64,000 bases of DNA from Myxocyprinus asiaticus. Lineage: Eukaryota; Chordata; Actinopteri; Cypriniformes; Catostomidae. The notes under the pieces are model-generated. The model was not told the origin of the DNA. It did no database searches and was given only the letters and a program-made list of their open reading frames with translations. The translations under genes and the position numbers were made by a program. The DNA lies in assembly GCF_019703515.2 (NCBI RefSeq), contig NC_059379.1, positions 24,789,880 through 24,853,879 of the forward strand, read 5' to 3'. Below, one piece after another: positions 25,658-36,803 of the stretch (the first letter of the stretch is position 1; each line of letters begins with the position of its first letter).

Positions 25658-26194
25658 TTAAAGGGATCAAAAACTAAAAAATGAAAATTCTCTCGTTATT
25701 TACTCACCCTCATGCCATCCCAGATGTGTATGACTTTCTTTCTTCTGCTGAACACAAGCAAAGTTTTTAGAAGAATATCTCAGATGTGTAGGTCCATACA
25801 GTGCAAGTGAATGGTGGCCAGAAATTTGAATCTCCAAAAAGCACATAAGGACAGCATAAAAGTAATCCATAAAACTCCAGTGGTTTAATCCGTGTCTTCA
25901 GAAGTGATACGATGTGGGTGAGGAACAGATCAATATTTAAGTCAGATCATATTTTTTTTTTTACTATAATCTCCACCTTTGACCAGACCTGACCAGTAGG
26001 TGGTGATATCCATGAAGTAGGCAAATCACCAAAAAACAAAAGAAGAATGTGATTTATAGCAAGATTTATAGTAAAAAATAAATAAATAAAAAGGACTTAA
26101 AATATTGATCTGAAAAAAGAATGTCAGGTTTGGAACAGAATGAGGATAAGCAAATGATGACAGAAATGTCATTTTTGGATTAACTATCCCTTTA
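25658..26194. mobile_element. GGGATAGTTCACCC-type element, long form
   Basis: It runs from ttaaagggatcaaaaac to 'tttttggattaactatccct', with the internal 'ctccagtggtttaatccgtg' block shared with the copies at 39035 and 59328. About 537 bp, non-coding. Confidence 0.65.
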
Positions 26195-27320
26195 GTAAGT
26201 GTCCAAAATTACTAAGTGTACTGTCCCAAATTATGAAAAGCATGAAAATTGGTTTTGCACATTATAAGTGGTGACATGCCAAGTAGAATGATACTGTATA
26301 TTGTTCCTACTTTTTAATTTGTTCCTTGTTAAATAGTAAGAAAAAAATCATAAGTATTAAAAATAGTAAGAAAACATTTTAATTCCAGCCAGATCAATGG
26401 CAAGTTGAAAGTGCAAAACAAGTCCCAGACCCAGATTATCCTAATTCACCCTTTTTCTTTACAGAGAGCTATACACAGTAAGTGCCAGAAGAAAAAAGAA
26501 GAAGAAAAAAGCACCCCCGCTGTTTTCTGACACAGCTGTTTTAAAGAAATTGTGTGCTGACATTTGAGGTTGCAAAACTAAAACTAATTCACAATCACAA
26601 AATTTAATAATGTTCATGCACAAGAAAAGTGTGGCATATAGCCACAGACTAATTCAATTTCAGCATTCCCTATTGAACAAGGTCTCCTTATCTAATCGAA
26701 CCAGTTTGGTGCTGTTCCAAAGAATTCAATATACTGTACAAGTTAACAAGCTATCAAGAACAAAGGATGCTCAATCAGCATACAGCAACGCCTGTTTATA
26801 TTTTATACTTCAAAAAGTAGGACTAATAATTTTTGAAGGCCATAGCTGAGAAAATCAACCAAGAACTTGATGTGAAGAACATAGTATGAACCAAATATAC
26901 TTTTTCTTTGAAGTTTTTAATGTACAGGTAAATGCATGGCAGAATCAAGCCTTTGAAAGTCTTCTTTTGAATTAGAAAATTTAATAATTCTCAATAGTTT
27001 TTAAAGTAGAGGTCTAAAACAGCCCCCTCAGCACCCGCCACATTAATCACAATCTGTAGGTTGACCAGGTCTGGATCAGTCCATAGACATTCATCATCAC
27101 AACAATAAGTACAATCACACCACAATATTTCACCATGTCTTAAATTACTTTTCACAGCACTAAAACAGGTGAAATGTCTTTAACTTCTCTCCATTCTAAA
27201 AAAGAGAAATAAATAAAAAGTATGGTCATTGGTATAGTCGTTTTTAAAGGTTTGAAAACATAAATAGAGATCTGTTGCTGAACTAAAAGGTTCTAATTTG
27301 GAATGAGATCGGACTGTGAA
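26195..27320. other. Intergenic, nothing recognised
   Basis: No gene recognised. Small AAGAAGAA-rich patch near 26490. Confidence 0.35.
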
Positions 27321-27660
27321 TACAGTGGGGTCCAGATGTGAGACCACATTGAAAATCTGGGATTCCTTATTATTTATTTATTTGGAAATATACAAAGTTT
27401 TATGATTTCGATAAAAAAAAAACAAAGAAATGTTAAAGAGCCAAATTAAGAAGAAATATGAAAGATTCTGCACTTTTTCTAGATATTTTATCAAATGTAA
27501 GCAAATTTGCAACATTGTGCAAAAGGTCAGATTTGCTTGCTTCCTCTAAAGCACACAAGATGCTCTTTGGAACATTGACATACAATGAGTCCATGTCCGC
27601 TCGAGTGCATGCATTCATTGAAGCAAAAATGGAGCCATACCAAATATAATAAATCTTAAA

Positions 27661-27662
<2 letters not shown>

Positions 27663-27703
<41 letters not shown>
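27663..27703. repeat. (TA)n microsatellite
   Basis: About 41 bp of uninterrupted TA dinucleotides directly abutting the left end of the Tc1-like element. It probably expanded from the TA target. Confidence 0.9.
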
Positions 27704-27706
<3 letters not shown>

Positions 27707-29193
27707 GTGCATCTCAATAAATTAGAATGTCGTGGAAAAGTTCATTTATTTCAGTAATTCAACTCAAATTGTGAAACTCGTGTATTAAATAAATTCAATG
27801 CACACAGACTGAAGTAGTTTAAGTCTTTGGTTCTTTTAATTGTGATGATTTTGGCTCACATTTAACAAAAACCCACCAATTCACTATCTCAAAAAATTAG
27901 AATATGGTGACATGCCAATCAGCTAATCAACTCAAAACACCTGCAAAGGTTTCCTGAGCCTTCAAAATGGTCTCTCAGGTTGGTTCACTAGGCTACACAA
28001 TCATGGGGAAGACTGCTGATCTGACAGTTGTCCAGAAGACAATCATTGACACCCTTCACAAGGAGGGTAAGCCACAAACATTCATTGCCAAAGAAGCTGG
28101 CTGTTCACAGATTGCTGTATCCAAGCATGTTAACAGAAAGTTGAGTGGAAGGAAAAAGTGTGGAAGAAAAAGATGCACAACCAACCGAGAGAACCGCAGC
28201 CTTATGAGGATTGTCAAGCAAAATCGATTCAAGAATTTGGGTGAACTTCACAAGGAATGGACTGAGGCTGGGGTCAAGGCATCAAGAGCCACCACACACA
28301 GACGTGTCAAGGAATTTGGCTACAGTTGTATTCCTCTTGTTAAGCCTCTCCTGAACCACAGACAATGTCAGAGACATCTTACCTGGGCTAAGGAGAAGAA
28401 GAACTGGACTGTTGCCCAGTGGTCCAAAGTCCTCTTTTCAGATGAGAGCAAGTTTTGTATTTCATTTGGAAACCAAGGTCCTAGAGTCTGGAGGAAGGGT
28501 GGAGAAGCTCATAGCCCAAGTTGCTTGAAGTCCAGTGTTAAGTTTCCACAGTCTGTGATGATTTGGGGTGCAATGTCATCTGCTGGTGTTGGTCCATTGT
28601 GTTTTTTGAAAACCAAAGTCACTGCACCCGTTTACCAAGAAATTTTGGAGCACTTCATGCTTCCTTCTGCTGACCAGCTTTTTAAAGATGCTGATTTCAT
28701 TTTCCAGCAGGATTTGGCACCATAGAGAATCTATGGGGTATTGTCAAGAGGAAAATGAGAAACAAGAGACCAAAAAATGCAGATGAGCTGAAGGCCACTG
28801 TCAAAGAAACCTGGGCTTCCATACCACTTCGGCAGTGCCACAAACTGATCACCTCCATGCCACGCCAAATTGAGGCAGTAATTAAAGCAAAAGGAGCCCC
28901 TACCAAGTATTGAGTACATATACAGTAAATGAACATACTTTCCAGAAGGCCAACAATTCACTAAAAATGTTTTTTTTATTGGTCTTATGATGTATTCTAA
29001 TTTTTTGAGATAGTGAATTGGTGGGTTTTTGTTAAATGTAAGCCAAAATCATCACAATTAAAAGAACCAAAGACTTAAACTACTTCAGTCTGTGTGCATT
29101 GAATTTATTTAATACACGAGTTTCACAATTTGAGTTGAATTATTGAAATAAATTAACTTTTCCATGACATTCTAATTTATTGAGATGCACCTG
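27704..29193 (+). mobile_element. Tc1-like transposon, nearly complete
   Basis: 1490 bp. The left end is caggtgcatctcaataaatt, and the right end is its inverse. Inverted terminal regions are about 210 bp long and the element is flanked by TA on both sides. It carries one transposase reading frame disabled by an internal deletion. Confidence 0.85.
27967..28913 (+). pseudogene. Tc1-like transposase, internally deleted
   Basis: DDE-type cut-and-paste transposase. Residues 1-252 are open from ATG 27967: the N-terminal paired-like helix-turn-helix (KEAGCSQIAVSKHVNRK), the GRKKCGRKRC linker, the first catalytic Asp in LFSDESKFCISF and the second in FQQDLAP. Immediately after FQQDLAP, DNA coding for about 30 residues is missing and the frame shifts to a stop. 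The remaining part, with the catalytic Glu (IENLWGIVKRKMR) and the C-terminus ending GAPTKY, continues in another frame to 28913. The D-34-E spacing is therefore destroyed and the protein cannot be active. Confidence 0.85.
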
Positions 29194-29321
29194 TATATAT
29201 ATTTTAATCAACATGACACTCAAATGTTTATGCTCATAGTAACATAACTTGTAATAAAAAAAAAATGTGTTAATTAAAAACACAAAATAGAATAATTTCA
29301 CAAGACTTTTGGATCCCTCTG

Positions 29322-29981
29322 TGTAAATTCCTGAGGAGATTTTGTTTGCATTTTTGTCTTTTTTTTTTTTTTTTCACAGGTTACATTGTGGCTTGAGAAG
29401 AGATGTGACACTGGATATGCAGTTACATTTAAAAAGCTATTTCTAACAAGAGTGATTAGTTGCTTGTTTTGCAGAGGATCTCGCTGGTATGAGGTAATTG
29501 ATGAGTGCAGTTTTTGGGCTGGTGCAGTGACCCTTCTGATAAGGGTGCAATGAAGCTCAATATGGCACTCCTGAAATATTTCAGAAGGCTGCTGGGAGAG
29601 GAGGAGGGGATTTTCACTCTAAAACAAATGAAGTAGAAAATGAAAGCTGACATGTTTGCTTGGATTTCAATATTTAATGCCACTTTTCGTAAGTCATATT
29701 GCCCTCTGCAGTCTGACAGAAAACCAACCATCTTGACAGTGTTTACATTAGGCCTCCCAAGTGCTACGTGAATGAAAGCGCTGTGAGCCCACTTCGGTTC
29801 ACCCTGTCAAACTTATACATGCAGAGGAGCTTTTAGTCCCAATAATCAAAAGCATTTCTCTGAATTATGTTTTGTCCCTAATCCTAGTTGGTCGTGTCTT
29901 GAAGATAACCGTCTCATGTCAAGATTCCTGCGCATGCGCGTTCTGTAAATGCTTTCGCTGCTCGCATAATGATGGAGAGCA
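29322..29981. other. Intergenic, nothing recognised
   Basis: Poly-T run near 29360-29373; otherwise no identified feature. Confidence 0.35.
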
Positions 29982-30416
29982 TTAAAAGGTTACTTCACCC
30001 AAAAAAGGTGATTCATCATTTACTCACCCTCATGATATCCCAAGTGTGTATGACTTTATTTCTTTTGCAGAACACATTTGAAGAAAAATAGAAAAACATC
30101 TTAGCTCAGTCCTTAAAATGCTATTTTTTAAAATGCAATTGGTTTTGGTTTAGATCTGTATTTGTATCTGTTTCTTTACTCACAATGGTGCATTTGTGTG
30201 CTTATGCTGGATGTCACAACCGAGAGAAGAATGTGAGATTACGTCTGTAACATGCCAACACGAATAGTGCTGCTGACCGGAAGCGATGGTTTATAGTTGA
30301 AAAGTATTTAAATAGTGATCTTTCTCACATCGCATTGCTTTAGAAAACATTTATTTAACCGCTTTTATGCTGACTGTCTGTGATTTTTGGAGCTTCAAAA
30401 GGTCTATCCCTTTAAA
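29982..30416. mobile_element. GGGATAGTTCACCC-type element, right part deleted
   Basis: Left end 'aaaaggttacttcacccaaa' with 'ctcaccctcatgatatccca'. The right side ends early, 'gagcttcaaaaggtctatcc', joining an internal block to the terminus. Confidence 0.6.
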
Positions 30417-30544
30417 TACTTTAAGTCTCTTTTTAAGTATCAAGTCGCACTGAGTTGATTAACGCAAGGAAGAATTTGAGTGTGTAGCACTGTATCAAGT
30501 TCTGTACTTTTTGTTGTGTTATTCGAACAGCTGGCAACGGCAAT

Positions 30545-30659
30545 ACTGGGCTGCGTTTCCTAAAAGCATCATAAGCTAAGTTGATCGTAGAAACCATTGG
30601 TGCCAATGGTCTCTACAGTCAACTTAAGCTTGCGATGCTTTTGGGAAAAGCAGCCCTGT
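30545..30659. repeat. 115-bp near-perfect hairpin MITE
   Basis: The arms 'gggctgcgtttcctaaaagc' and 'gcttttgggaaaagcagccc' are inverted, and the pairing continues to a centre at 'ccattggtgccaatgg'. A compact foldback element with no coding capacity. Confidence 0.7.
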
Positions 30660-30830
30660 TTAGCAGCAGTAATTTTAGAATGGTAAAGTTGTCTTAGTTG
30701 ATGTTTTGGCCTTTGTTCCTTTTACTTTCTTTGATACCTGTTTCAAATAGCTTTTTCTAGATGATGATAACAAATATTATTATTATTTCCTGCAATGATG
30801 ATCACATGTGCCATGAATAACTTAAAAAAC

Positions 30831-31241
30831 AACCTGATCTCATGAAAATTCGTACATAATTTACAAGTTGGCTATTTCATATGGTCTCGCACGATGTTGT
30901 TCGCATAAACTCGTCCAACTTCATCACGTGCAAATTTCCGGATATCTAATGTGGAAGTAAGCGTGAACTCCGCACACGAGGCATTAAGAACGTACTTGTT
31001 AATATTATGCCCTTACCCAAACTTTTACTGATCAGTAGAGTGTGTAAACATGATAGGAAGCTGTTGTGTGTGACAGAAGCAAGTAACTATCGCGTATTAG
31101 ATGGAAACGATGTCCAGCGACATCATTGGCTGTAGTGAAATTCGTAGGAATTCAAACGAGTGCAGTCGCATGATATCATACGAATTAGCCAAATTTAGAA
31201 GTCATAGGAATCCTGACGATTTCACCGTGAGAGTGTGTTGG
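30831..31241. repeat. AACCTGATCTCATG-type inverted-repeat element
   Basis: It begins aacctgatctcatgaaaatt and ends with an inverse-like 'atttcaccgtgagagtgtgt'. The interior holds 'catacgaattagcc', related in inverse to 'atggtctcgcacgatgttgttcg'. Probably a non-autonomous DNA element. Confidence 0.5.
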
Positions 31242-33007
31242 AAGTTCATGTTTTGACTTAAAATTGGTGGTTCGGATCAGATGGATGGTACTTTCTCCAT
31301 TGTGTGCAGGGAGATTTGGGAACATTGCCAGTTCTTGAGCAGTAGTTTCCATTTCGTTCGTATGTGTTGAAAATCAGTGGCGATCCAGTGCTATAATGTG
31401 TTATTTTGAATGGTATGATGAGTGATTGTTGGCTGTTATCAGAGGCACTGAGTGACAGCTGTAATGTTTATTGTGCACACAGACGCGAGCTCTACTTGCT
31501 TCTTTCCAGTCAAGAATCGCAAAAAAAAAAATATTCAAAGAAAAGTCTCCGTATGTGCAGATGCAGTTTCGGTTAATTAAAATAAAAGTAACAAAACTGT
31601 GGCTATGAACCTGCAACCGTAGTCACTAATAATGACAACATTGTTACTCACTTTACCTACCAGTATTTCCATGAGCTAACAGTTCCAGGACAGTAAATGT
31701 AAGAGCTGAAGCTATTACATTAATTGTAATTATTTGAGCGCTTGAATTTGTCATCAAGAATGACAATTTTGAAATCAGACAATTTAAAATAATCTTTTAC
31801 TGTGCATAACCTAATTAATTTGAGAGTTTCACCATTTCGCATTCCTGTGAGAGTGGTGAAAGAATCAACAGAACGCGCATGCGCTAGAATCTTGACACGA
31901 GACTTTTTAGACAAGACCATGTTTGTCACCCACAGACAACTAAAGGCATCGAAATGAGCCAGCTGTCACCAAATTTATCCCTCAACCTTCAAATGACCAT
32001 ATTAGCAAACGGCTCCATGCAGTGTTGTCCTTTCTCAGTTGAGTAATGCGGATAAGCAGAGGTCAAAAACACAAGCACTTCCCCTTAACGAACCATTTGC
32101 TGCCCAGAGACTGCGCTGATGAATGGCCATGACAGAGAGAAGATGTCAATCAATTCATCACACTGTGGCAGCAGGGGCGGATTATGACTAGCAAGGGCCC
32201 TCCTAAAAGAAGTCAAACACACAGCACAGGTGTGGTAATGAAACCACTCAACCGGAAGACATTCGCTGAACAGGCAATGTTTTTAAAGAGACAGTGCCGT
32301 TTTACTTTATATAATGTAAACTCAATGTAAATACTACAAATTATGCATACAAAATGCATAATTTACAGGGGCCATTATAAATTATGAAATATTTTAATTT
32401 CAAACACTTTAAATATATACAGTAGGCTCTTGCAGCATCTACACAAGGGTTTGGTGAAATTCGGCAAAGAGTTCAGGCAGTTCTGGCTCGTGCTGCTATA
32501 TCTTTTCTAGCTCATCTGAATGATGGGGTGCGTTCCGTTTAGAAGTGATCATCCCTATTTTCTTTCTTTCTGCAAAACCTGTAAAAATATCTAACTTAAA
32601 GCATTTAAAACTACTTAAAACTTCCAGACAAGGTTTAGTCAGACCAACATTATAGTTTGTCTTGACAAACTTTATGTATCTAGTTTAAACAGTTGTTCTG
32701 AACCACACAAAATAAAATATTTTCATTTTCCCAACCACCTAAGCCAAGTTATTTTTTGTAATGTAGGGCAAACATGCAGTTATAGCAATGAATAATATAA
32801 TAAACGTTTTTCTTCGACAGCCCTTTTACACAAAGAATAAACCTTAACCATATAAAGCCTAACATATGAAATAAGTCATAAAAAAACCTGCTTAAACATT
32901 TTTTTCTACAAAATAATGAAATTTGATGCACATATTGCTTGAAATCAATAATTACTAATTTTTAAATATCAGAAGCAGAAACTTTGTTAATTTTACTTTA
33001 TCAACTT
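31242..33007. other. Intergenic; isolated hAT-like end near 32173
   Basis: No gene recognised. 'caggggcggattatgactag' at 32172-32191 looks like a hAT terminus (CAGGGGCGGATT). A partly inverted counterpart (gggggccctcatagtcacag) near 35970 could mark its far end, but I cannot prove the pairing. Confidence 0.35.
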
Positions 33008-33399
33008 ACTGCTGTCACAAGTTGCGGTGGAGAGGATGATGGAGAGGCGAGAGAGGAGATATATCTATATGCAGGCTTTAATGAAGAAGAAGACATAAGA
33101 CAACGTGGCATGCCATAAACAAAATCAGCTAATCAACACAAGCTTTACACGGACAACTGACAATGAATGAATATAACAGGAGGGTATAAATACACAAAGG
33201 AACTAATGAGGGAATGAAAGACAGGTGAGGATAATCAGGAACAGCTGGTAGTGATGAGGGCAGTACTCTATGGGAGATGTAGTCTAGGAGGAAACTTCAA
33301 AAATAAGAGTCAAATGTAAACTTAAGGCAGACAGAATGCGACATTTACACCCCCCATTTACAAGGCGGCTTCGGCACCTAAAGATGGAGGGGCAGGAGG

Positions 33400-34110
33400 A
33401 AACAGGTGACCAAAGGACAGGGGTAGAGTCAGGAGGCCTGGGGGGCGGCCTCAGGGCTGGGACAGAGTCAGGAGGCCTGGGGGGGAAGCCTCAGGGCTGG
33501 GACAGAGTCAGGAGGCCTGGGTGGGCGGCTTCAGGGCTGGGACAGAGTCAGGAGGCCTGGGAGACTGAGTCATGAGAGGCAGAGCCAAGGAAGGTGGAGC
33601 CATGGAAAGCTTGAGGGACGGAGTCAAAGGAGGCGGAGCCTTAGAAGGCTCTGGGGGAGGAGCCATGGAAGGTGGAACCATGGAAGGTGGAGCCATGAGG
33701 CTTGAGGGGGGGAGCCATGGAATGCAGAGCCAGAAGGCAGAGTCATGGAAGGTGGAGCCATGAGAGGCTCGAGGGGCGGAACTGGGGATCCTAGTGCCCG
33801 AAGCGTAGCCGAAGACTCGAAGGACCAGGGCAGAGCCGGAGGACCGAGGCAGCACTGAAGGCTCAGAGGACTGAGGTGGAGCTGGGGATCAGAGGACTGA
33901 GGCGGAGCCGGTGGGGCTGAGGACCAAGGCGGAGCCAGTGGGGAAGGAGGTCCCTGGTAGAGCCGAAGGCAGAGCCAGGTGACCGACTGACCAAGGTGGA
34001 GCTGAAGGGACGAAGGACCCCGGTGACGCCGACAGGCCGACGGCCCACGGTGGAGACGAGGGGATGTAGGGCCAAGGTGATGAAGAGGGTTTGGAGGGCA
34101 AAGGCAGGGG
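33400..34110. repeat. Internal GC-rich tandem repeats of the LTR element
   Basis: Units such as 'cagagtcaggaggcctgggg' recur at ~45-65 bp spacing between 33425 and 33560. They are followed by repeated 'ggtggagccatgga' and 'accaaggcggagccagtggg' variants. All short plus- and minus-strand frames here are low-complexity products of the repeats. Confidence 0.7.
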
Positions 34111-34136
34111 GTAGGCAGATCCCCATGTCTGTGGAG

Positions 34137-34874
34137 TCAACTAGGCCGATGGTCGGCCTGGTGACTTGAGGGGAACAGCTGAACAGAGGGAAGAGGAGGA
34201 GGAGCAAATGTCTTAAGTGGAGCCAGTGGAGGAGGAAGGGATAAGGTACAGGACAGAACCAGAGTGTCCAATATTCTGGCTGGAACCAGCAGAGGGTGAT
34301 GGGTAGTCAGGGTGGGGATCACGGTGGGAATAAAGTCCAGGTCTACCAACTTGGCGAGAGCTGGGTCTGGGACAGACGGGGCAACAGGCTCTGATTCTGG
34401 GACAGACAAGGCTACAGGCTCTGGGACGGTCAAGGCTACAGGCTCTGGGACGGTAACCGTGGTAGACATGGGCACTGGCTCATTATCCGTGGCAGGCATG
34501 GGCACTGGCTCGTTAACCGTGGCGGGCTTGGGCACTGGCTTGTTAAACGTTGAAGGCGACGAGGGAGGAGCCATGGAAGGCTGGAGGGCATCCATTGTGG
34601 GGGGAGATTCAAGGTCCTCATCCTCCTTACCCACAGATAATGGTGAGCCGCTAAGTTTAAGAGCCTCCTCAACATAGTCGGCGAGTGTCCAGTGAGGACC
34701 TGTCGGAGGCATCAGCTCCTTCAGTGCACTACTCAGACCAGCCCAGAAGAAATTCACCAGAGCATGGTCATCATAGTGCACCAAATTCACTAGATGGAGA
34801 AACTCATGAACGTGATCCTCAACTGGACACTCCCCCTGTTTGAGGAAGATGATCCATACAGCCGCTAGATTCAT
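34137..34874 (-). pseudogene. Gag-like fragment of the LTR element
   Basis: A 245-residue frame in element orientation. The N-terminal ~85 residues (EDHVHEFLHLVNLVHYDDHA ... LADYVEEALKLSG) resemble the capsid-like part of fish retrotransposon gag proteins, but the usual N-terminus is missing. The rest is Pro/Val/Ala-rich with repeated PVPxPAT, VPEPVAL and SVPEPEP-like units. No zinc knuckle (CX2CX4HX4C) is visible. It is probably a remnant, with no evidence of function. Confidence 0.6.
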
Positions 34875-35234
34875 CCTTATCGGTCAGTTCTTCTGTCACA
34901 AGTTGTGGTGGAGAGGATGATGAAGGAGAGGCGAGAGAGGCGATGTATCTATATGCAGGCTTTATTGAAGGTGAAGACATAAGACAATGTAGCGTGCCAT
35001 AAACAAAATCAACTAACCAACACAAGCTTTACATGGACAAGAACTGACAATGAATGAACATAACAGGAGGGTATAAATACACAAAGGAACTAATGAGGGA
35101 ATGAAAGACAGGTGAGGATAATCAGGAACAGCTGGTAGTGATGAGGGCAGTGCTCTATGGGAGATGTAGTCTGGGAGGAAACTTCAAAATAAGAGTCCAG
35201 GGTAAACATGAGGGAGACAGAACGTGACAACTGC

Positions 35235-35705
35235 AACTTAACCCAGCCAAGACCGAACTCCTTGTCTTTCCAGCCAACCCTGCTGTTGAACACAACATCA
35301 CCGTGCAGCTGGGTTCAACTACAGTAATGCCTTCCAAAACGGTCAGAAATCTAGGGGTAACCATTGATAACAAACTAAATTTCACTTACCACATCTCAAA
35401 CCACGTTGGTGGAATGACCTTCCCAACTCCATCCGTGAAGCTGACTCACTTTCTATCTTCAATAATGGCTAAAAACACATCTTTTCCATGAGCACTTAAC
35501 CAGTCATAAAAAAAAAACAATTATAATAATAAAAAAATTCTTGTTGCACTTTAATCTGTTTTGAATACTATTCTGATGCTAGTGAAACTTTTTAATAAGG
35601 CACTTTTTCGTACCACTGTCTCCTTAAGATGATTCGCTTATGTGTTCCTCTTTTGTAAGTCACTTTGGATAAAAGTGTCTGCCAAATGAATAAATGTAAA
35701 TGTTA
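35235..35705 (+). pseudogene. LINE 3' fragment (RT C-terminus plus 3' UTR)
   Basis: The translation reads NPAKTELLVFPANPAVEHN, then KTVRNLGVTIDNKLNFTYHI, typical of the post-RT region of fish Rex/L2-type LINEs. It then jumps by an internal deletion to the C-terminus (DLPNSIREADSLSIF-like in another frame, then HLFHEHL). The 3' UTR ends in 'ctttggataaaagtgtctgc' and an AAATGTAAATG tail. The LTR element lies immediately upstream; its 3' target duplication (35230-35234) abuts this fragment. Confidence 0.7.
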
Positions 35706-36038
35706 TCAAAATCAGCAAAGATTTCACATTAAAAAGATGAGTGCATCATGGCAGCTATTTTGGAAAATTATATAACAAGGTCTTCTACTTCCAGTACAGC
35801 TTGAAAACTTTCACCAGGAGACAGTAGACATCTCATACACATCGTGATGATGATGCAGAGGCTTTAGAAAGTAATGTATCAAATATGATACGCATGGCGT
35901 TATAAGGTTAAAGAGCTGCTCAAAAAATTTAATTAGAAACAGAAAGGCAAAAGGGTCATATAAGAGGGCTGGGGGCCCTCATAGTCACAGGGACCTGTTG
36001 AGGGGGCCTTGAATAAGCTGTGGGGCCCACATATTTAC
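35706..36038. other. Intergenic, nothing recognised
   Basis: Contains 'gggggccctcatagtcacag' and 'gggggccttgaataagctgt', possibly hAT-derived. Confidence 0.3.
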
Positions 36039-36803
36039 AACCTGGTCTCATAGTGAAAACATGACTACACTGTATATACATTTTTGCAAAACTTGATATA
36101 TGTGTCTCCAGGTACAATTCCCTGCCATTTCCAGGAGAAATGAACACTTGAGGCGCTACAACAACTTTTATTCACTTTCACTCAAATCATGACTTTATAA
36201 ATACTTATTTTTCTCTCTGTTACTCAGAACCTGCTATTTTATGATATCGAAACACTTTTATTCAAACACCTCTTTTGAAAAACAACACATTTTTATGCTT
36301 TTATTACAGACTCACCTACATATAGACACTTATTCCAACACAGATAGCTTGTGTGGTAGTTCACTTGATAGGGCGTTGGACTTAAGAGTCAAGGCCGAGC
36401 TTGAACTCAAGCTGACAGGTGACATTACAGTCATGGAAGCGGCATAAAATGGGGTGGTTGTTTCAGAAAATGAGCTTTTTCATTTTGCTTCTGCATTTTG
36501 AAACACTATTGGTTAGATTTAGGCATTGATAAGGTAAGGATGTCTTTTTAACTTCTCGTATAATATTTTAAAACACTAATGGTTGTTTAGGCATTCATTT
36601 GATGTGTCTTTTTTAAACGTTTCATTTATATTTTAAACCACTACTGGTTAGGTTTAGGCTGTATGTGTTACAGTATGTGATAGAGAGGTATGTTTAAAAA
36701 AAAATGTTTTTAAAACGTAAATTAAAAAAAATAATTTTTAAACGTATATTTTTAACTGCAAAAACGTTCATGTTCATGTTCACGTAAATTTCATGAGACC
36801 AGG
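36039..36803. repeat. CCTGGTCTCAT-type inverted-repeat element
   Basis: The left end caacctggtctcatagtgaa is opposed by 'atttcatgagaccaggctgt' on the right. The middle includes a tRNA-like stretch (gatagggcgttggacttaag, ~36369-36388). About 765 bp, non-coding. Confidence 0.55.

Larger units (their letters stand above)
27321..29321. mobile_element. CAGTGGGGTCC-type (Tc1/mariner-like) MITE, host of a nested Tc1 element
   Basis: The left end is cagtggggtccagatgtgag, preceded by TA. The right end, in reverse complement, is cagagggatccaaaagtctt. Internal 'caagatgctctttggaacat' and 'gcatgcattcattgaagc' blocks are shared with the element at 59278-60255. The interior is split by (TA)n and a Tc1-like element (27704-29193). 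The outer element itself is non-coding. Confidence 0.6.
33013..35229 (-). mobile_element. Small non-autonomous LTR retrotransposon with 5-bp target duplication
   Basis: Two direct repeats of about 331 and 336 bp (33013-33343 and 34894-35229) start TGTCACAAGTTG and end in GACA, with only ~1.55 kb between them. The 5-bp duplication actgc flanks the element (33008-33012 and 35230-35234). Inside the left LTR the minus strand reads TGGGGGGTGTAAA, a polypurine tract, so the element runs on the minus strand. No TGG-starting primer-binding site follows the right LTR; the join there (GAAGAACTGACC) suggests internal deletion. Only a gag-like frame remains: no protease, RT or integrase. Confidence 0.8.

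Noticed and set aside
27663..29321. CRISPR-like or regularly spaced repeats
   Set aside because: Repeats here are TA microsatellite and transposon termini; no repeat-spacer regularity anywhere in the window.
33336..34675. Several Pro- or Gly-rich open frames on both strands
   Set aside because: Products of the tandem repeats and gag remnant of the LTR element; low complexity and no independent support.
32172..35990. One large hAT element enclosing the LTR element and LINE fragment
   Set aside because: The left terminus looks good, but the right terminus and target duplication could not be matched.
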